DNA from: Hyphomicrobiales bacterium
GTDB lineage: Bacteria; Pseudomonadota; Alphaproteobacteria; Rhizobiales; Rhizobiaceae
NCBI GenBank assembly: GCA_011087605.1
Contig: JAALLE010000012.1
Coordinates: 1-62,401 of the forward strand
Direction: 5' to 3'
DNA length: 62,401 nucleotides
Position 1 is the stretch's first letter. Every line of letters starts with the position of its first letter. The notes under the pieces are model-generated. The model was not told the DNA's origin, searched no databases, and saw only the letters and a list, made by a program, of their open reading frames with translations. Positions 34,511 through 43,069 of the stretch are shown piece by piece. Both the position numbers and the translations under genes were made by a program.

Positions 34511-35803
34511 TTACCGAGCTTCCAATAAAACGTGGATTGCGTGACACATGACCTTGGCAGACTCGATCATGTCTTCAATGACCACATATTCATCTGCCAT
34601 ATGGGCGAGGTCCAAAATACCTGGTCCATAAGCGATGCAGTCGTGCAGATGGCCGATCCGGGCGATGTGTTTCTGATCATAGGTGCCCGGTGAAATGACA
34701 TATTCGGGTTCCTTGCCCATCACTTGTCGAATGCCCTGGGAAACTGCCTCCACAACAGGCGCATCGCGTTCCGTCATTGTCGGCAGGACTTCCATAATGT
34801 CGCGGATGGCATAGTCGAACGCCTCCCGGTCGGATTTCAAACCATCCAGAATGGAGGTGACTTCTCCCTTCACGGTGGCGAGATCTTCTTCGATCAAAAA
34901 TCGCCGGTCGAGAATCAGTCTGCAGGAATCCGCCACATTGGGACTGGGAAGCCCGTCATAATCATCGGGTTTGCCACCAGCGCCAGTTTCCGATTCCCCG
35001 CCGTGAATGGAGTTGAAATTCATCGTTGATTGTTTGGCACCTTCCGGCACCACCGGCATTTGAGTTCGTTTTTGTGCCAGTTGCGGATAAAGCTCGGTCT
35101 CAAAAGCATTGACCACCGAGCCCATGTGACGGATTGCGCTGTCACCCAAAAACGGCATCGATCCATGGGCCTGGGTGCCAAAGGTTTCAATTTCTGCCCA
35201 CCACACTCCCCGATGCCCCAGACAGACGCGGTCCTTGTTGAGTGGTTCAGGAATGATCACGTGGTCAACCCGAGGTTTGGAAAACAGTCCCTTTGATGCC
35301 AGATGGGCAACGCCGCCAAAGCCTCCGGATTCCTCATCCACCGTGCCGGAAATCTCAATCGCACCGCTGAAATCCGGATTGGCTTCGATATAGGCTTCAA
35401 CCGCGATGATCGAGGCTGCAAGGCCGCCCTTCATGTCACACGCACCGCGGCCATACACTTTGCCATCCCGCACCTCGCCCGAAAATGGATCAAAGGTCCA
35501 ATCATCACCAACTTCAACAACATCGATGTGAGAGTTGAAATGGACTGTCTTGCCCGGGCGCTTGCCTTCCAGTCGAGCAACCACATTGGTGCGTGGAAAG
35601 GTGTCACTATCCCCCGGCGTGTCATGAGCCCGGATATATTGAACGTCGAATTGGCGCTTTCTCAGCCGGTTGCCGATCAGTTCTGCACAGGGCGTATAGG
35701 CATCACCGGGTGGATTGATTGTCGGAATTTGAATCAAAGCCTGGGTCAGTAATACAAGTTCAGACCGCTTATCGTCGATACGGCGATTGCAAATTTCAAA
35801 CAA
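34511..35803 (-). CDS. M20 family metallohydrolase (ArgE/DapE-like deacylase)
   Basis: A 430-residue M20 amidohydrolase. HFNSHIDVV near residue 90 has the first zinc His, YGRGACDMKGGLAAS near 117 the bridging Asp, and TVDEESGGFGG near 153 the catalytic Glu-Glu pair. HGSMPFLGDSAIRH near 215 belongs to the dimer domain. The family hydrolyses amide bonds of N-acyl amino acids or dipeptides. The only usable start is TTG at 35803, with GGAG eight bases upstream and an in-frame TAG 30 bases before it. It heads the transporter operon, 86 bases upstream of the binding-protein gene. The substrate is unknown; N-acyl-amino acid or acetylornithine-like compounds are plausible. Confidence 0.88.
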   Translation of the reverse strand: MFEICNRRIDDKRSELVLLTQALIQIPTINPPGDAYTPCAELIGNRLRKRQFDVQYIRAHDTPGDSDTFPRTNVVARLEGKRPGKTVHFNSHIDVVEVGDDWTFDPFSGEVRDGKVYGRGACDMKGGLAASIIAVEAYIEANPDFSGAIEISGTVDEESGGFGGVAHLASKGLFSKPRVDHVIIPEPLNKDRVCLGHRGVWWAEIETFGTQAHGSMPFLGDSAIRHMGSVVNAFETELYPQLAQKRTQMPVVPEGAKQSTMNFNSIHGGESETGAGGKPDDYDGLPSPNVADSCRLILDRRFLIEEDLATVKGEVTSILDGLKSDREAFDYAIRDIMEVLPTMTERDAPVVEAVSQGIRQVMGKEPEYVISPGTYDQKHIARIGHLHDCIAYGPGILDLAHMADEYVVIEDMIESAKVMCHAIHVLLEAR

Positions 35804-36110
35804 ATCAAAGTCTCCGATTGGTACTTGTTGCTACAGTCCCGACCCAGATCTCGCCAAATGTTGAACAGCTGGCGACTGGCAACATGATCAAAGATATGGG
35901 TAATATCCCGCCGGGGCAACGTTCGGGTGCATATGGGGGTGCGTTAAACTATTGTTCACGCAAAACTTATCTATACTGCGTGTTTCGAGTTTTGTTCACT
36001 TTTTACTCATGGCGTCCTTGAATACTGGAAGATGAAGTGGGTGGCTGATTGTTTAAAATCGGCTCGGGAGTGCTCACTTTGGTAACGAGTAGAAAGTGGG
36101 GAGGCACCCG
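35804..36110. other. Divergent intergenic region between M20 gene and L,D-transpeptidase gene
   Basis: This 307-base gap separates two divergent starts, so it should hold promoters for both. I see an AT-rich stretch near 35945-36000 (TTGTTCAC, TATCTATACT, TTTTGTTCAC) that could be promoter sequence, but spacing to a sigma70 consensus is imperfect. A Shine-Dalgarno GGGGAGGC precedes 36111. No gene or clear RNA is visible. Confidence 0.4.
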
Positions 36111-36599
36111 ATGAAAAAACTGATTTTAATAACCTTGTCCATTCTGGGCTTGGCACTGGCACCGGTAATGGCACCGGCAATGGCCGCCAAAGTTTCGACT
36201 TCTGGCAAGGTCAAAGTTAAAAATGGCAGCGCAAACGAATATTCCTATGGCCGTGTTTTGGCACGGGTGGACCTGTCGTCGCAGCGCATGAAGGTCTATA
36301 AGGGCGGACGGCTGCTTTATACCTGGAAAGTCTCAACCGGAAGATCAGGCTATGGTACGCCGACCGGCACGTGGCGCATCCATCGTATGCACAAACGCTA
36401 TTTTTCCAGAAAATATGACAATGCACCAATGCCTTATGCGATGTTCTACTATCGCGGGTTTGCCGTGCACGGAACCAATTCGATTTCTCGCCTGGGACGT
36501 CGCGCGTCGCACGGATGTGTAAGACTGCATCCCGATAACGCAAGAAAATTGTTCTCGCTGGTCAAACGCAGCGGTGGCACCGTGAAAGTCACGCGCTAA
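36111..36599 (+). CDS. Secreted L,D-transpeptidase (YkuD domain)
   Basis: A 162-residue protein. A signal peptide (MKK, hydrophobic stretch, AMAAK cleavage near 24) is followed by one YkuD domain. The conserved VHGTNSISRLGRRASHGCVRL lies near 125 in two parts: HGTN with the catalytic His and SHGCVRL with the nucleophile Cys. Such enzymes cross-link peptidoglycan or attach proteins to it in the periplasm. ATG 36111 has GGGGAGGC upstream; the GTG at 36096 is less likely. The gene is monocistronic, ended by a strong terminator. Confidence 0.9.
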   Translation: MKKLILITLSILGLALAPVMAPAMAAKVSTSGKVKVKNGSANEYSYGRVLARVDLSSQRMKVYKGGRLLYTWKVSTGRSGYGTPTGTWRIHRMHKRYFSRKYDNAPMPYAMFYYRGFAVHGTNSISRLGRRASHGCVRLHPDNARKLFSLVKRSGGTVKVTR

Positions 36600-36624
36600 G
36601 ATCTTCAATAATCTGATTCAAAAG

Positions 36625-36650
36625 AGGCGCCGTTTGGCGCCTTTTTTTTT
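36625..36650 (+). terminator. Rho-independent terminator after the L,D-transpeptidase gene
   Basis: AGGCGCC at 36625-36631, loop GTTT, GGCGCCT at 36636-36642, then a run of T to 36650. A seven-base-pair GC stem and nine or ten T residues make a textbook terminator. Confidence 0.93.
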
Positions 36651-36672
36651 GGGAATTTCGGGCGCAGATATA

Positions 36673-36702
36673 CTGGACCCATCCAAATTCTCCCACTGGA
36701 CC
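36673..36702 (+). promoter_or_regulatory. Putative TauR operator upstream of tpa
   Basis: Two direct repeats, CTGGACC at 36673-36679 and CTGGACC at 36696-36702, lie 23 bases apart (start to start), about 90 bases before tpa. Taurine regulators of the MocR type bind direct repeats beginning CTGGAC in related alphaproteobacteria, as I recall. The same pair at the same spacing occurs before tauR and, in weaker form, before xsc. Confidence 0.75.
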
Positions 36703-36785
36703 CCCAGCGTCTCTGTTAAAACTTCTGCGTCTGTGATGGAATGTCACTACACTGATTTTGGTGCGCTTCATTATGGAGAAGAACT

Positions 36786-38174
36786 ATGAATGTGCATGTA
36801 GGCGAAAACGATATCAGCCACGTGGTGGAAGCTGACAAAGCTCACGTTTGGCATCATCTGACACAACACAAGAAATTTGACACCAGCGATCCGCAAATCA
36901 TTGTGGAAGGCAAGGGCATGCGGGTCTGGAACCAGGCGGGGCGCGAGCACCTTGATGCCGTTTCCGGTGGTGTGTGGACCGTCAATGTCGGATATGGACG
37001 TGTGTCGATTGCCGATGCCGTGCGCGATCAGTTGGTAAAAATGAATTATTTTGCCGGTTCCATGGGGTCTATACCCGGGGCGCTTTTTGCTGAAAAACTG
37101 ATTGAAAAAATGCCGGGCATGAGTCGGGTCTATTATTCCAATTCCGGTTCTGAAGCCAACGAGAAAACCTACAAGATCGTGCGGCAGATTGCGCACAACA
37201 AATATGGTGGCAAGAAGCACAAGATCCTGTACCGCAACCGCGACTATCACGGCACAACAATCACTGCTCTTTCTTCCGGCGGACAGGACGAGCGCAAAGG
37301 CCATTACGGCCCGTTTACGCCGGGGTTTGTCGAAGTGCCCCATTGTCTGGAATACCGCTCCCAGTGGGGCGAAGTGGACGATTACGGTATCCGCGCCGCC
37401 AACGCCATTGAAGAGGTTATTCTGCGTGAGGGTGCCGACACGGTTGGCGCTTTGATCCTTGAGCCGGTCACCGCTGGTGGTGGTGTCATCACGCCGCCAG
37501 AAGGCTATTGGCCACGGGTTCAGGAAATTTGTGACAAATACGATATCCTGCTGATCATCGACGAAGTGGTGTGCGGCATGGGCCGTACCGGCACGTGGTT
37601 TGGCTATCAGCATTACGGCATTAAACCCGACATGGTCACGATGGCCAAGGGCGTTGCTTCCGGCTATGCGGCCATCTCCTGCACGGTCACCACCGAAGAA
37701 GTGTTCCAGATGTTCAAGGCGGATCCGGATGATCCGATGAGCTATTTCCGGGACATCTCGACGTTTGGCGGGTGCACGTCCGGGCCGGCAGCGGCGCTGG
37801 AAAACATGCGGATTCTTGAAGACGAGAACCTGCTTCAAAACACCACTGACATGGGTGAATATCTGCTGGAAAAATTCCACGGCCTGATGTCCAAGCATGA
37901 GATCATTGGTGATGTTCGTGGCAAGGGATTGTTTGTCGGTGCTGAACTGGTCAGTGACCGCGAAACCCGTGAGCCGGCACCGGAAAACATTGCTCAGGCG
38001 ATTGTTGGTGAATGTTTCAAACAGGATGGCGTTGTGATCGGTGTTACCAACCGCTCACTGGCCGGTTTCAACAACACATTATGTCTCAGCCCGGCGCTGA
38101 TTTGCACCAAATCCGACCTTGATGAAGTTGTCGAGTCGATTGATGGCGCTATCAGCCGGGTTCTTGCTGCATAA
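36786..38174 (+). CDS. tpa: Taurine:pyruvate aminotransferase
   Basis: A 462-residue class III aminotransferase. LDAVSGGVWTVNVGYG near residue 57, YYSNSGSEANEKTYKI near 117, IIDEVVCGMGRTGTWFG near 258 and MAKGVASGYAAIS near 287 (PLP lysine) are clear. The wording and the neighbours (tauR, xsc, tauE) identify it as Tpa, which converts taurine and pyruvate into sulfoacetaldehyde and alanine. It starts with MNVHVGENDISHVVEADKAHVWHHL. GGAGAAG precedes the ATG. A terminator follows, so it is probably transcribed alone from the TauR-controlled promoter. No taurine transporter (tauABC) is in the window. Confidence 0.9.
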   Translation: MNVHVGENDISHVVEADKAHVWHHLTQHKKFDTSDPQIIVEGKGMRVWNQAGREHLDAVSGGVWTVNVGYGRVSIADAVRDQLVKMNYFAGSMGSIPGALFAEKLIEKMPGMSRVYYSNSGSEANEKTYKIVRQIAHNKYGGKKHKILYRNRDYHGTTITALSSGGQDERKGHYGPFTPGFVEVPHCLEYRSQWGEVDDYGIRAANAIEEVILREGADTVGALILEPVTAGGGVITPPEGYWPRVQEICDKYDILLIIDEVVCGMGRTGTWFGYQHYGIKPDMVTMAKGVASGYAAISCTVTTEEVFQMFKADPDDPMSYFRDISTFGGCTSGPAAALENMRILEDENLLQNTTDMGEYLLEKFHGLMSKHEIIGDVRGKGLFVGAELVSDRETREPAPENIAQAIVGECFKQDGVVIGVTNRSLAGFNNTLCLSPALICTKSDLDEVVESIDGAISRVLAA

Positions 38175-38210
38175 GCACCGAGCCGCGTTGCGAAATTAAG
38201 TTGAGCGCCA

Positions 38211-38240
38211 GTCCGGCACCCGTGCCGGACCGGCTTTTTG
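38211..38240 (+). terminator. Terminator after tpa
   Basis: GTCCGGCAC and GTGCCGGAC pair around CC between 38211 and 38230, followed by CGGCTTTTTG. It separates tpa from tauR. Confidence 0.85.
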
Positions 38241-38297
38241 TGTGTTGTGCGGCAATGGCGCACCCCATCTCTTGACAACGCGGTATGGCTGAACCAA

Positions 38298-38333
38298 AAC
38301 CACTGGACCTAGTCAGTGGTTAAATCTGGAGCC
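38298..38333 (+). promoter_or_regulatory. Putative TauR operator overlapping the tauR ribosome site
   Basis: CTGGACC at 38303-38309 and CTGGAGCC at 38326-38333 are again 23 bases apart. The second repeat contains the Shine-Dalgarno TGGAG of tauR, just three bases before the ATG. An inverted repeat AACCACTG/CAGTGGTT (38298-38321) overlaps the first repeat. The arrangement suggests that TauR controls its own gene. Confidence 0.7.
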
Positions 38334-38335
38334 AT

Positions 38336-39820
38336 ATGAGAGACTTTCTGATCGCACTGGACCGCAGCGCCAACAAGAGTTTGCAGGCGCAACTTCGCGA
38401 GGTGCTGGTATCGGCGATATTGGCAGGTCACCTGCGTCCGGGCGAAAAACTCCCATCCACCCGACATCTGTCACAGCAACTGGGCATTTCCCGCAATACA
38501 TCTGTGCTGGTTTATCAGGGACTGACCGACGACGGTTATCTGCGCACTTCGGAACGCTCGGGATATTTCGTCAACGAGACCGTCCTTGAAATGGGCATGT
38601 ATAATTCGTCGCAGCCGGCATCTAACCCCGTCCCGTCGGCCGAATCCAATCCTATTGAATGGCAATCAAAAATACTCAAAGTGCCGGGCGACCAGCGCAA
38701 TATCCACAAGCCCCGCGGTTGGCAAAGCCTGCCTTATCCCTTCATTTACGGCCAGCCCGATCAATCGTTGTTTCCGATCACCGACTGGCGCGATTGCGTC
38801 TATAAGGCGATGGGCAAGAAGTGGCTGGATGAGTGGAGCGAAGACACGTTGGACAATGACGACCCCATGCTGGTCGATCAGATCCGAACCCGCATATTGC
38901 CGCGCCGTGGCATTTTGGTGGGTGAAGATCAGATACTGGTCACTCTGGGGGCTCAGCAGGCGCTTTATACACTGGCCAGCCTACTGGCAGGGCCCGAATC
39001 GCGCATTGTCATGGAAGAGCCGGGCTATCCGGACGCGCGAAATATTTTTGCGCTTCGGGAATCTCAGATCATTCCAGTGCAGGTTGATCAGGGCGGTCTG
39101 CCGGTTGATGAACGGCTTGATGGAGCTGACCTGGTCTACACAACCCCAAGTCATCAACTGCCGACAACGGTGACAATGCCAAACGCCCGTCGCCGCGCCT
39201 TGCTGAAGAAAGCGTCCGAACAGGACCTGATCATCATCGAGGATGATTACGAGCTTGAATCAAATTATGTCGGCAAACCGCTGCCGGCCTTAAAAAGCAT
39301 CGATCAGGAGGGCAGGGTGATCTATGTCGGTTCGTTTTCAAAAACCCTGTTCCCAGGTCTGCGACTGGGCTTCATGGTGGCTTCAAAGGAATTGATCAGC
39401 GAAATGCGTGCCCTTCGCCGGTTGATGGTTCGACATCCTCCAACAAACAATCAGCGGAGCACGGCCTTCTTTTTATCACTCGGCTATTACGACGTGTATG
39501 TGCGTCGGCTTCATCGCGCCTACCGAGAAAGATGGGCCGCCATGGGGGCCGCGCTTGAAACTCATTTTGCCGATGCCGAAATCATTCAGGGAGCCGGTGG
39601 GTCTTCCTATTGGGTGCAGCTGAAGCAGGAATCGGGAATTGATACTGACAAGCTTGCCAAGGTCGCCCTTGAGCAGGGTATTTTGATTGAACCGGGCAGT
39701 GTCTATTTCAACAACAATCAAAACCGCCGTTGTTTCCGTCTGGGATTCTCATCGATCGAAGACAGCCGGATAGACGCTGGACTGGAGCAACTCGCAGCTC
39801 TGGCCCGTCGTTCGGGTTGA
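38336..39820 (+). CDS. tauR: MocR-type (GntR/aminotransferase) taurine regulator
   Basis: A 494-residue MocR/PdxR-family regulator. The N-terminal GntR helix-turn-helix covers residues 15-80 (GEKLPSTRHLSQQLGISRNTSVLVYQGL in two parts). A linker is followed by an aminotransferase-fold effector domain with the PLP-lysine context YVGSFSKTLFPGLRLGF near 330. The family typically activates target genes when an amine forms an aldimine with PLP, here presumably taurine. Its position between tpa and xsc and the shared direct-repeat operators support the name. The start ATG has TGGAG close upstream. It may repress itself. Confidence 0.88.
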   Translation: MRDFLIALDRSANKSLQAQLREVLVSAILAGHLRPGEKLPSTRHLSQQLGISRNTSVLVYQGLTDDGYLRTSERSGYFVNETVLEMGMYNSSQPASNPVPSAESNPIEWQSKILKVPGDQRNIHKPRGWQSLPYPFIYGQPDQSLFPITDWRDCVYKAMGKKWLDEWSEDTLDNDDPMLVDQIRTRILPRRGILVGEDQILVTLGAQQALYTLASLLAGPESRIVMEEPGYPDARNIFALRESQIIPVQVDQGGLPVDERLDGADLVYTTPSHQLPTTVTMPNARRRALLKKASEQDLIIIEDDYELESNYVGKPLPALKSIDQEGRVIYVGSFSKTLFPGLRLGFMVASKELISEMRALRRLMVRHPPTNNQRSTAFFLSLGYYDVYVRRLHRAYRERWAAMGAALETHFADAEIIQGAGGSSYWVQLKQESGIDTDKLAKVALEQGILIEPGSVYFNNNQNRRCFRLGFSSIEDSRIDAGLEQLAALARRSG

Positions 39821-39831
39821 CGATGCTTTGA

Positions 39832-40158
39832 TCAGTTATTGTCCATCCTGTTGTTTGGCACACATTGTTGCAATCGACATTTTTCCGACCTGGTCGGGAC
39901 ATTTATCCGTCTGACAACTTCATCGCGTTTGCAAAAACTCCGGTCAGCGACAAATCGACGGTAAACCGAACTGTTCTTTGTATTCAACACGATGGCGCCC
40001 TGTTGAAATACCAGGTCCTTGACATCTGAGCAGGTGTAGTTCCGGGTCGACAGGCGAGCCTGTGCCGAACTGATTGACAACCAACACATGCTGGCGATGA
40101 CCAGTATCAGGGTGCATCTGACAGATTGCCGGTAATATTGGGTGCTTGCTATATTCAT
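39832..40158 (-). CDS. Small exported Cys-containing protein of unknown function
   Basis: A 108-residue protein (or 118 residues from an upstream ATG at 40188). The N-terminus has a hydrophobic segment ending near SAQA, a likely signal peptide. The mature part has the pattern YTCSDVKDLVFQQGAIVLNT, then YRRFVADRSFC near residue 70 and a C-terminal CRLQQC. I recall similar small secreted proteins with spaced cysteines (T-C-x-x-V-K/R, R/Q-G-A-I/V-V, RFV..FC) in Hyphomicrobiales, always uncharacterised. It is convergent with tauR, with 11 bases between the stops, so it is probably not part of taurine metabolism. Confidence 0.65.
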   Translation of the reverse strand: MNIASTQYYRQSVRCTLILVIASMCWLSISSAQARLSTRNYTCSDVKDLVFQQGAIVLNTKNSSVYRRFVADRSFCKRDEVVRRINVPTRSEKCRLQQCVPNNRMDNN

Positions 40159-40217
40159 GTGCCCCGGATTCCACTTTCGAGATTTCATGCAGTTGAAGCA
40201 CAGATTTGAGGTGGCGG

Positions 40218-40267
40218 CGAGTCGCGACGAGTCGCGACGAGTTGCGACGAGCTGCGACGAGTTGCGG
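40218..40267. repeat. 10-base tandem repeat upstream of xsc
   Basis: Five consecutive units of about ten bases match GYYGCGACGA (CGAGTCGCGA in another phase). They lie between the small secreted gene and the xsc operator. Read on the minus strand the core is CTCGTCGC. A related CTCG(T/C)CG-core array occurs at 61575-61633. Function is unknown. Confidence 0.8.
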
Positions 40268-40340
40268 GCAACGAGCAGTCCGGTTCATGCGTTTTGACCG
40301 CATTTCACGCCACGGAAGTGGTAATCGGCGCGGCTTGGTC

Positions 40341-40373
40341 TTGGACCCACCACAGGGTTTCATTTGGCCCTAA
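40341..40373 (+). promoter_or_regulatory. Putative TauR operator upstream of xsc
   Basis: TTGGACCCA begins at 40341 and TTGGCCCTAA at 40364, which is again a 23-base step. Both are weaker forms of the CTGGACC element before tpa and tauR. The site is about 90-120 bases upstream of xsc. Its match in spacing rather than exact sequence is the main argument. Confidence 0.55.
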
Positions 40374-40461
40374 GATACCACCATTGAAGGCGGGTACTAT
40401 CTGTGGTACGAACAAAAATTGAGACTTGTTGTCCCGTTTTTTAAGCAAGTGAGAGATCCCC

Positions 40462-42243
40462 ATGACCAAGATGACCACCGAAGAAGCCTTTGTAAAAGTG
40501 CTGCAAATGCACGGCATTGAAAATGCCTTTGGAATTATCGGATCGGCGATGATGCCGATTTCGGACTTGTTTCCGCAGGCCGGAATTAGTTTTTGGGACT
40601 GCGCCCATGAGTGCAATGCGGGCATGATGGCCGATGGTTTCACCCGGTCCACAGGTAAAATGTCGATGATGGTGGCGCAGAATGGCCCCGGCATCACCAA
40701 TTTTGTCACACCGGTCAAAACGGCCTACTGGAATCATACGCCGCTGCTGCTGGTTACACCACAGGCTGCAAACAAGACCATTGGTCAGGGCGGTTTCCAG
40801 GAAATCGAGCAGATGAAGCTGTTTGAAGACATGGTCTGCTATCAGGAAGAAGTGCGTGACCCGACCCGTATCGCTGAAGTGCTGAACCGGGTGATCGCCC
40901 AGGCATGGCGTGGCTGTGCCCCCGCGCAGATCAACGTTCCCCGGGACTACTGGACGCAGGTTGTCGATATCGAACTGCCACAGATCGTTGACTTTGAACT
41001 GCCTGCCGGTGGTGCAAATGCGGTTGCCGTGGCAGCCGAACTTCTATCCAACGCCGAATTTCCAGTGATCTTGAACGGGGCAGGGGTTGTGCTTGGCGGT
41101 GCGATCGACGCGTCTGCCAAATTAGCTGAAAAACTGTCCGCTCCGGTCTGCTGCAACTACCAGCACAATGATGCGTTTCCAGGCGGCCACCCACTTTTTG
41201 CAGGCCCATTGGGCTATAATGGCTCCAAGGCTGCGATGGAATTGATCGCCAAGGCAGACGTTGTGCTGGCACTGGGAACCCGTTTGAACCCGTTCTCCAC
41301 CTTGCCGGGTTACGGCATTGATTACTGGCCAAAAAACGCCAAGCTGATCCAGGTTGACATCAACGCCGACCGTATCGGCCTGACCAAGCCTGTGACTGTT
41401 GGAATTCAGGGCGACGCGCTGAAAGTCGCACAACAGCTGACCGAACTGGTCACCCCTGCGGCATCTTCAGAAGAGCTCAAAGATCGTGCATCGCTGGTTC
41501 ATCAGACAAGATCTGCATGGCTGCAGACCCTGTCTTCAATGGATCACGAGGATGATGATCCAGGCACAACATGGAACGAGCGCAGCCGTAATCGCGAGCC
41601 GGAAAAAATGTCGCCACGCATGGCCTGGCGAGCCATTCAACAGGCCCTTCCGAAAGACGCAATCATTTCCTCCGACATCGGCAATAACTGCGCAATTGGT
41701 AACGCCTATCCAACCTTTGAAACAGGTCGGAAATATCTTGCACCCGGCCTGTTCGGTCCTTGCGGATACGGTTTTCCGTCAATCATCGGAGCCAAGATGG
41801 GCAATCCGGACACTCCGGTTGTCGGCTTTGCAGGTGATGGAGCTTTCGGTATTTCAATGAACGAAATGACCGCCTGTGGCCGCGATGACTGGCCGCCGGT
41901 TACCATGGTTATTTTCCGCAATTATCAGTGGGGCGCCGAGAAGCGGAACACCACATTGTGGTATGAAGACAATTTTGTCGGTACCGAGCTGGATCTGGAT
42001 GTTGAATATGCAGCCATTGCCCGGGCATGCGGTGTAAACGGGGTTCAGGTCTTTTCAATGGAAGAATTGACGGCAGAACTCGATAAGGCGGTTGATGCTC
42101 AGATGAAAAAGGGCGAAACAACATTCATCGAAATCTTGCTGAACCAGGAACTGGGTGAGCCATTCCGCCGTGACGCAATGAAAAAACCCGTGGCAGTCGC
42201 GGGCATCAACCCCGATGACATGCGCCCACAGGCCGGAGCTTAA
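40462..42243 (+). CDS. xsc: Sulfoacetaldehyde acetyltransferase
   Basis: A 593-residue ThDP enzyme that turns sulfoacetaldehyde and phosphate into acetyl phosphate and sulfite. The N-terminal TTEEAFVKVLQMHGIENAFG and the block GIIGSAMMPISDLFPQ are characteristic of Xsc. The ThDP/Mg-binding GFAGDGAFGISMNEMTA lies near 454 and continues to FRNYQWGAEKRN. The length is standard. The ATG has GTGAGAG upstream. No phosphate acetyltransferase (pta) gene follows, so acetyl phosphate must be used by an enzyme coded elsewhere. The sulfite can go to the tauE exporter or to oxidation by SoeBC with a catalytic subunit from elsewhere. Confidence 0.94.
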   Translation: MTKMTTEEAFVKVLQMHGIENAFGIIGSAMMPISDLFPQAGISFWDCAHECNAGMMADGFTRSTGKMSMMVAQNGPGITNFVTPVKTAYWNHTPLLLVTPQAANKTIGQGGFQEIEQMKLFEDMVCYQEEVRDPTRIAEVLNRVIAQAWRGCAPAQINVPRDYWTQVVDIELPQIVDFELPAGGANAVAVAAELLSNAEFPVILNGAGVVLGGAIDASAKLAEKLSAPVCCNYQHNDAFPGGHPLFAGPLGYNGSKAAMELIAKADVVLALGTRLNPFSTLPGYGIDYWPKNAKLIQVDINADRIGLTKPVTVGIQGDALKVAQQLTELVTPAASSEELKDRASLVHQTRSAWLQTLSSMDHEDDDPGTTWNERSRNREPEKMSPRMAWRAIQQALPKDAIISSDIGNNCAIGNAYPTFETGRKYLAPGLFGPCGYGFPSIIGAKMGNPDTPVVGFAGDGAFGISMNEMTACGRDDWPPVTMVIFRNYQWGAEKRNTTLWYEDNFVGTELDLDVEYAAIARACGVNGVQVFSMEELTAELDKAVDAQMKKGETTFIEILLNQELGEPFRRDAMKKPVAVAGINPDDMRPQAGA

Positions 42244-42307
42244 TAACTCCAGCTTTAATGAGCGATACCAGAAGCGGGCAGGGTGACATTGAACGAGGCA
42301 AACTTGA

Positions 42308-43069
42308 ATGGAATCCCTGCTCAGCTTAACCAACCTTTCCGCCTGGGAGTTTTGGGTTTGTGTGGCTGTGGTGTTTCTGGCTGCAATCGTGCGGGGATTT
42401 TCAGGCTTTGCTCTATCAGCGTTGGTGATGGCCGGACTGGTGGTCATTTTGCCGCCAGTCGAATTGATCGCGGTTTGCTGGTTTCTTGAGATGGCGGCGA
42501 GTCTTTTGATGGTGCGGGGTGGCATTCGGCAGTGGGATAAGACGGTCGTATTCGGGCTTGTGATCGGCTCGGGAATTGGCCTGCTGCCGGGAATGTATCT
42601 GACCAAGACACTGCCCATCGAAACGTCAAAATCCATTGCGCTGGTGATCATATTGGTGCTGGCAGTGCTGCAATTGCTGAAAGTCAGGGCGGCATTTTTG
42701 GCGACGACGCCCGGCCTCTACATTTCCGGCCTGGCGTCGGGTGTTGTTGCCGGACTGGCCGGGGTCGGTGGGTTGGCGGTGGCGCTTTACGTTCTGGCCC
42801 GCGATGCGCCAGCCGCTGTAATGCGGGCATCGCTGGTCATGTATCTGTTTATCGGCGGGTTGTTGATTTTCATTTCATTGAACATCTATGGCATGTTCGA
42901 CCTGCAGGCGATTACACGGGGACTGATTCTGGCACCCATCTGCATGGTCGGGGTGATCGCCGGACAGGCTTTGTTTCGCCCAAAACTGGAACCTTATTAC
43001 AAACCGTTTTGCCTCATTCTATTAGTGCTGTTAGCGGCAGCCGGCTTGCTTCGCATGGCGCTGGTGTAA
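42308..43069 (+). CDS. tauE: TauE/TSUP family sulfite exporter
   Basis: A 253-residue membrane protein with about eight hydrophobic segments and the TSUP pattern of two repeats: VCVAVVFLAAIVRGFSGFALSAL begins near residue 17 and SGLASGVVAGLAGVGGLAVALYVL near 141. It lies 64 bases after xsc and probably exports sulfite released by it (established role for TauE in this context). The ATG has AACGAGG about ten bases upstream. It overlaps no other gene and is likely in one transcript with xsc. Confidence 0.88.
   Translation: MESLLSLTNLSAWEFWVCVAVVFLAAIVRGFSGFALSALVMAGLVVILPPVELIAVCWFLEMAASLLMVRGGIRQWDKTVVFGLVIGSGIGLLPGMYLTKTLPIETSKSIALVIILVLAVLQLLKVRAAFLATTPGLYISGLASGVVAGLAGVGGLAVALYVLARDAPAAVMRASLVMYLFIGGLLIFISLNIYGMFDLQAITRGLILAPICMVGVIAGQALFRPKLEPYYKPFCLILLVLLAAAGLLRMALV

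Noticed and set aside
36771-37898. A 375-residue minus-strand frame opposite tpa
   Set aside because: It is fully antisense to a confidently identified taurine:pyruvate aminotransferase and has no coherent protein features.
40218-40267. Possible CRISPR array
   Set aside because: The units are about ten bases and directly adjacent, with no unique spacers and no cas genes nearby.
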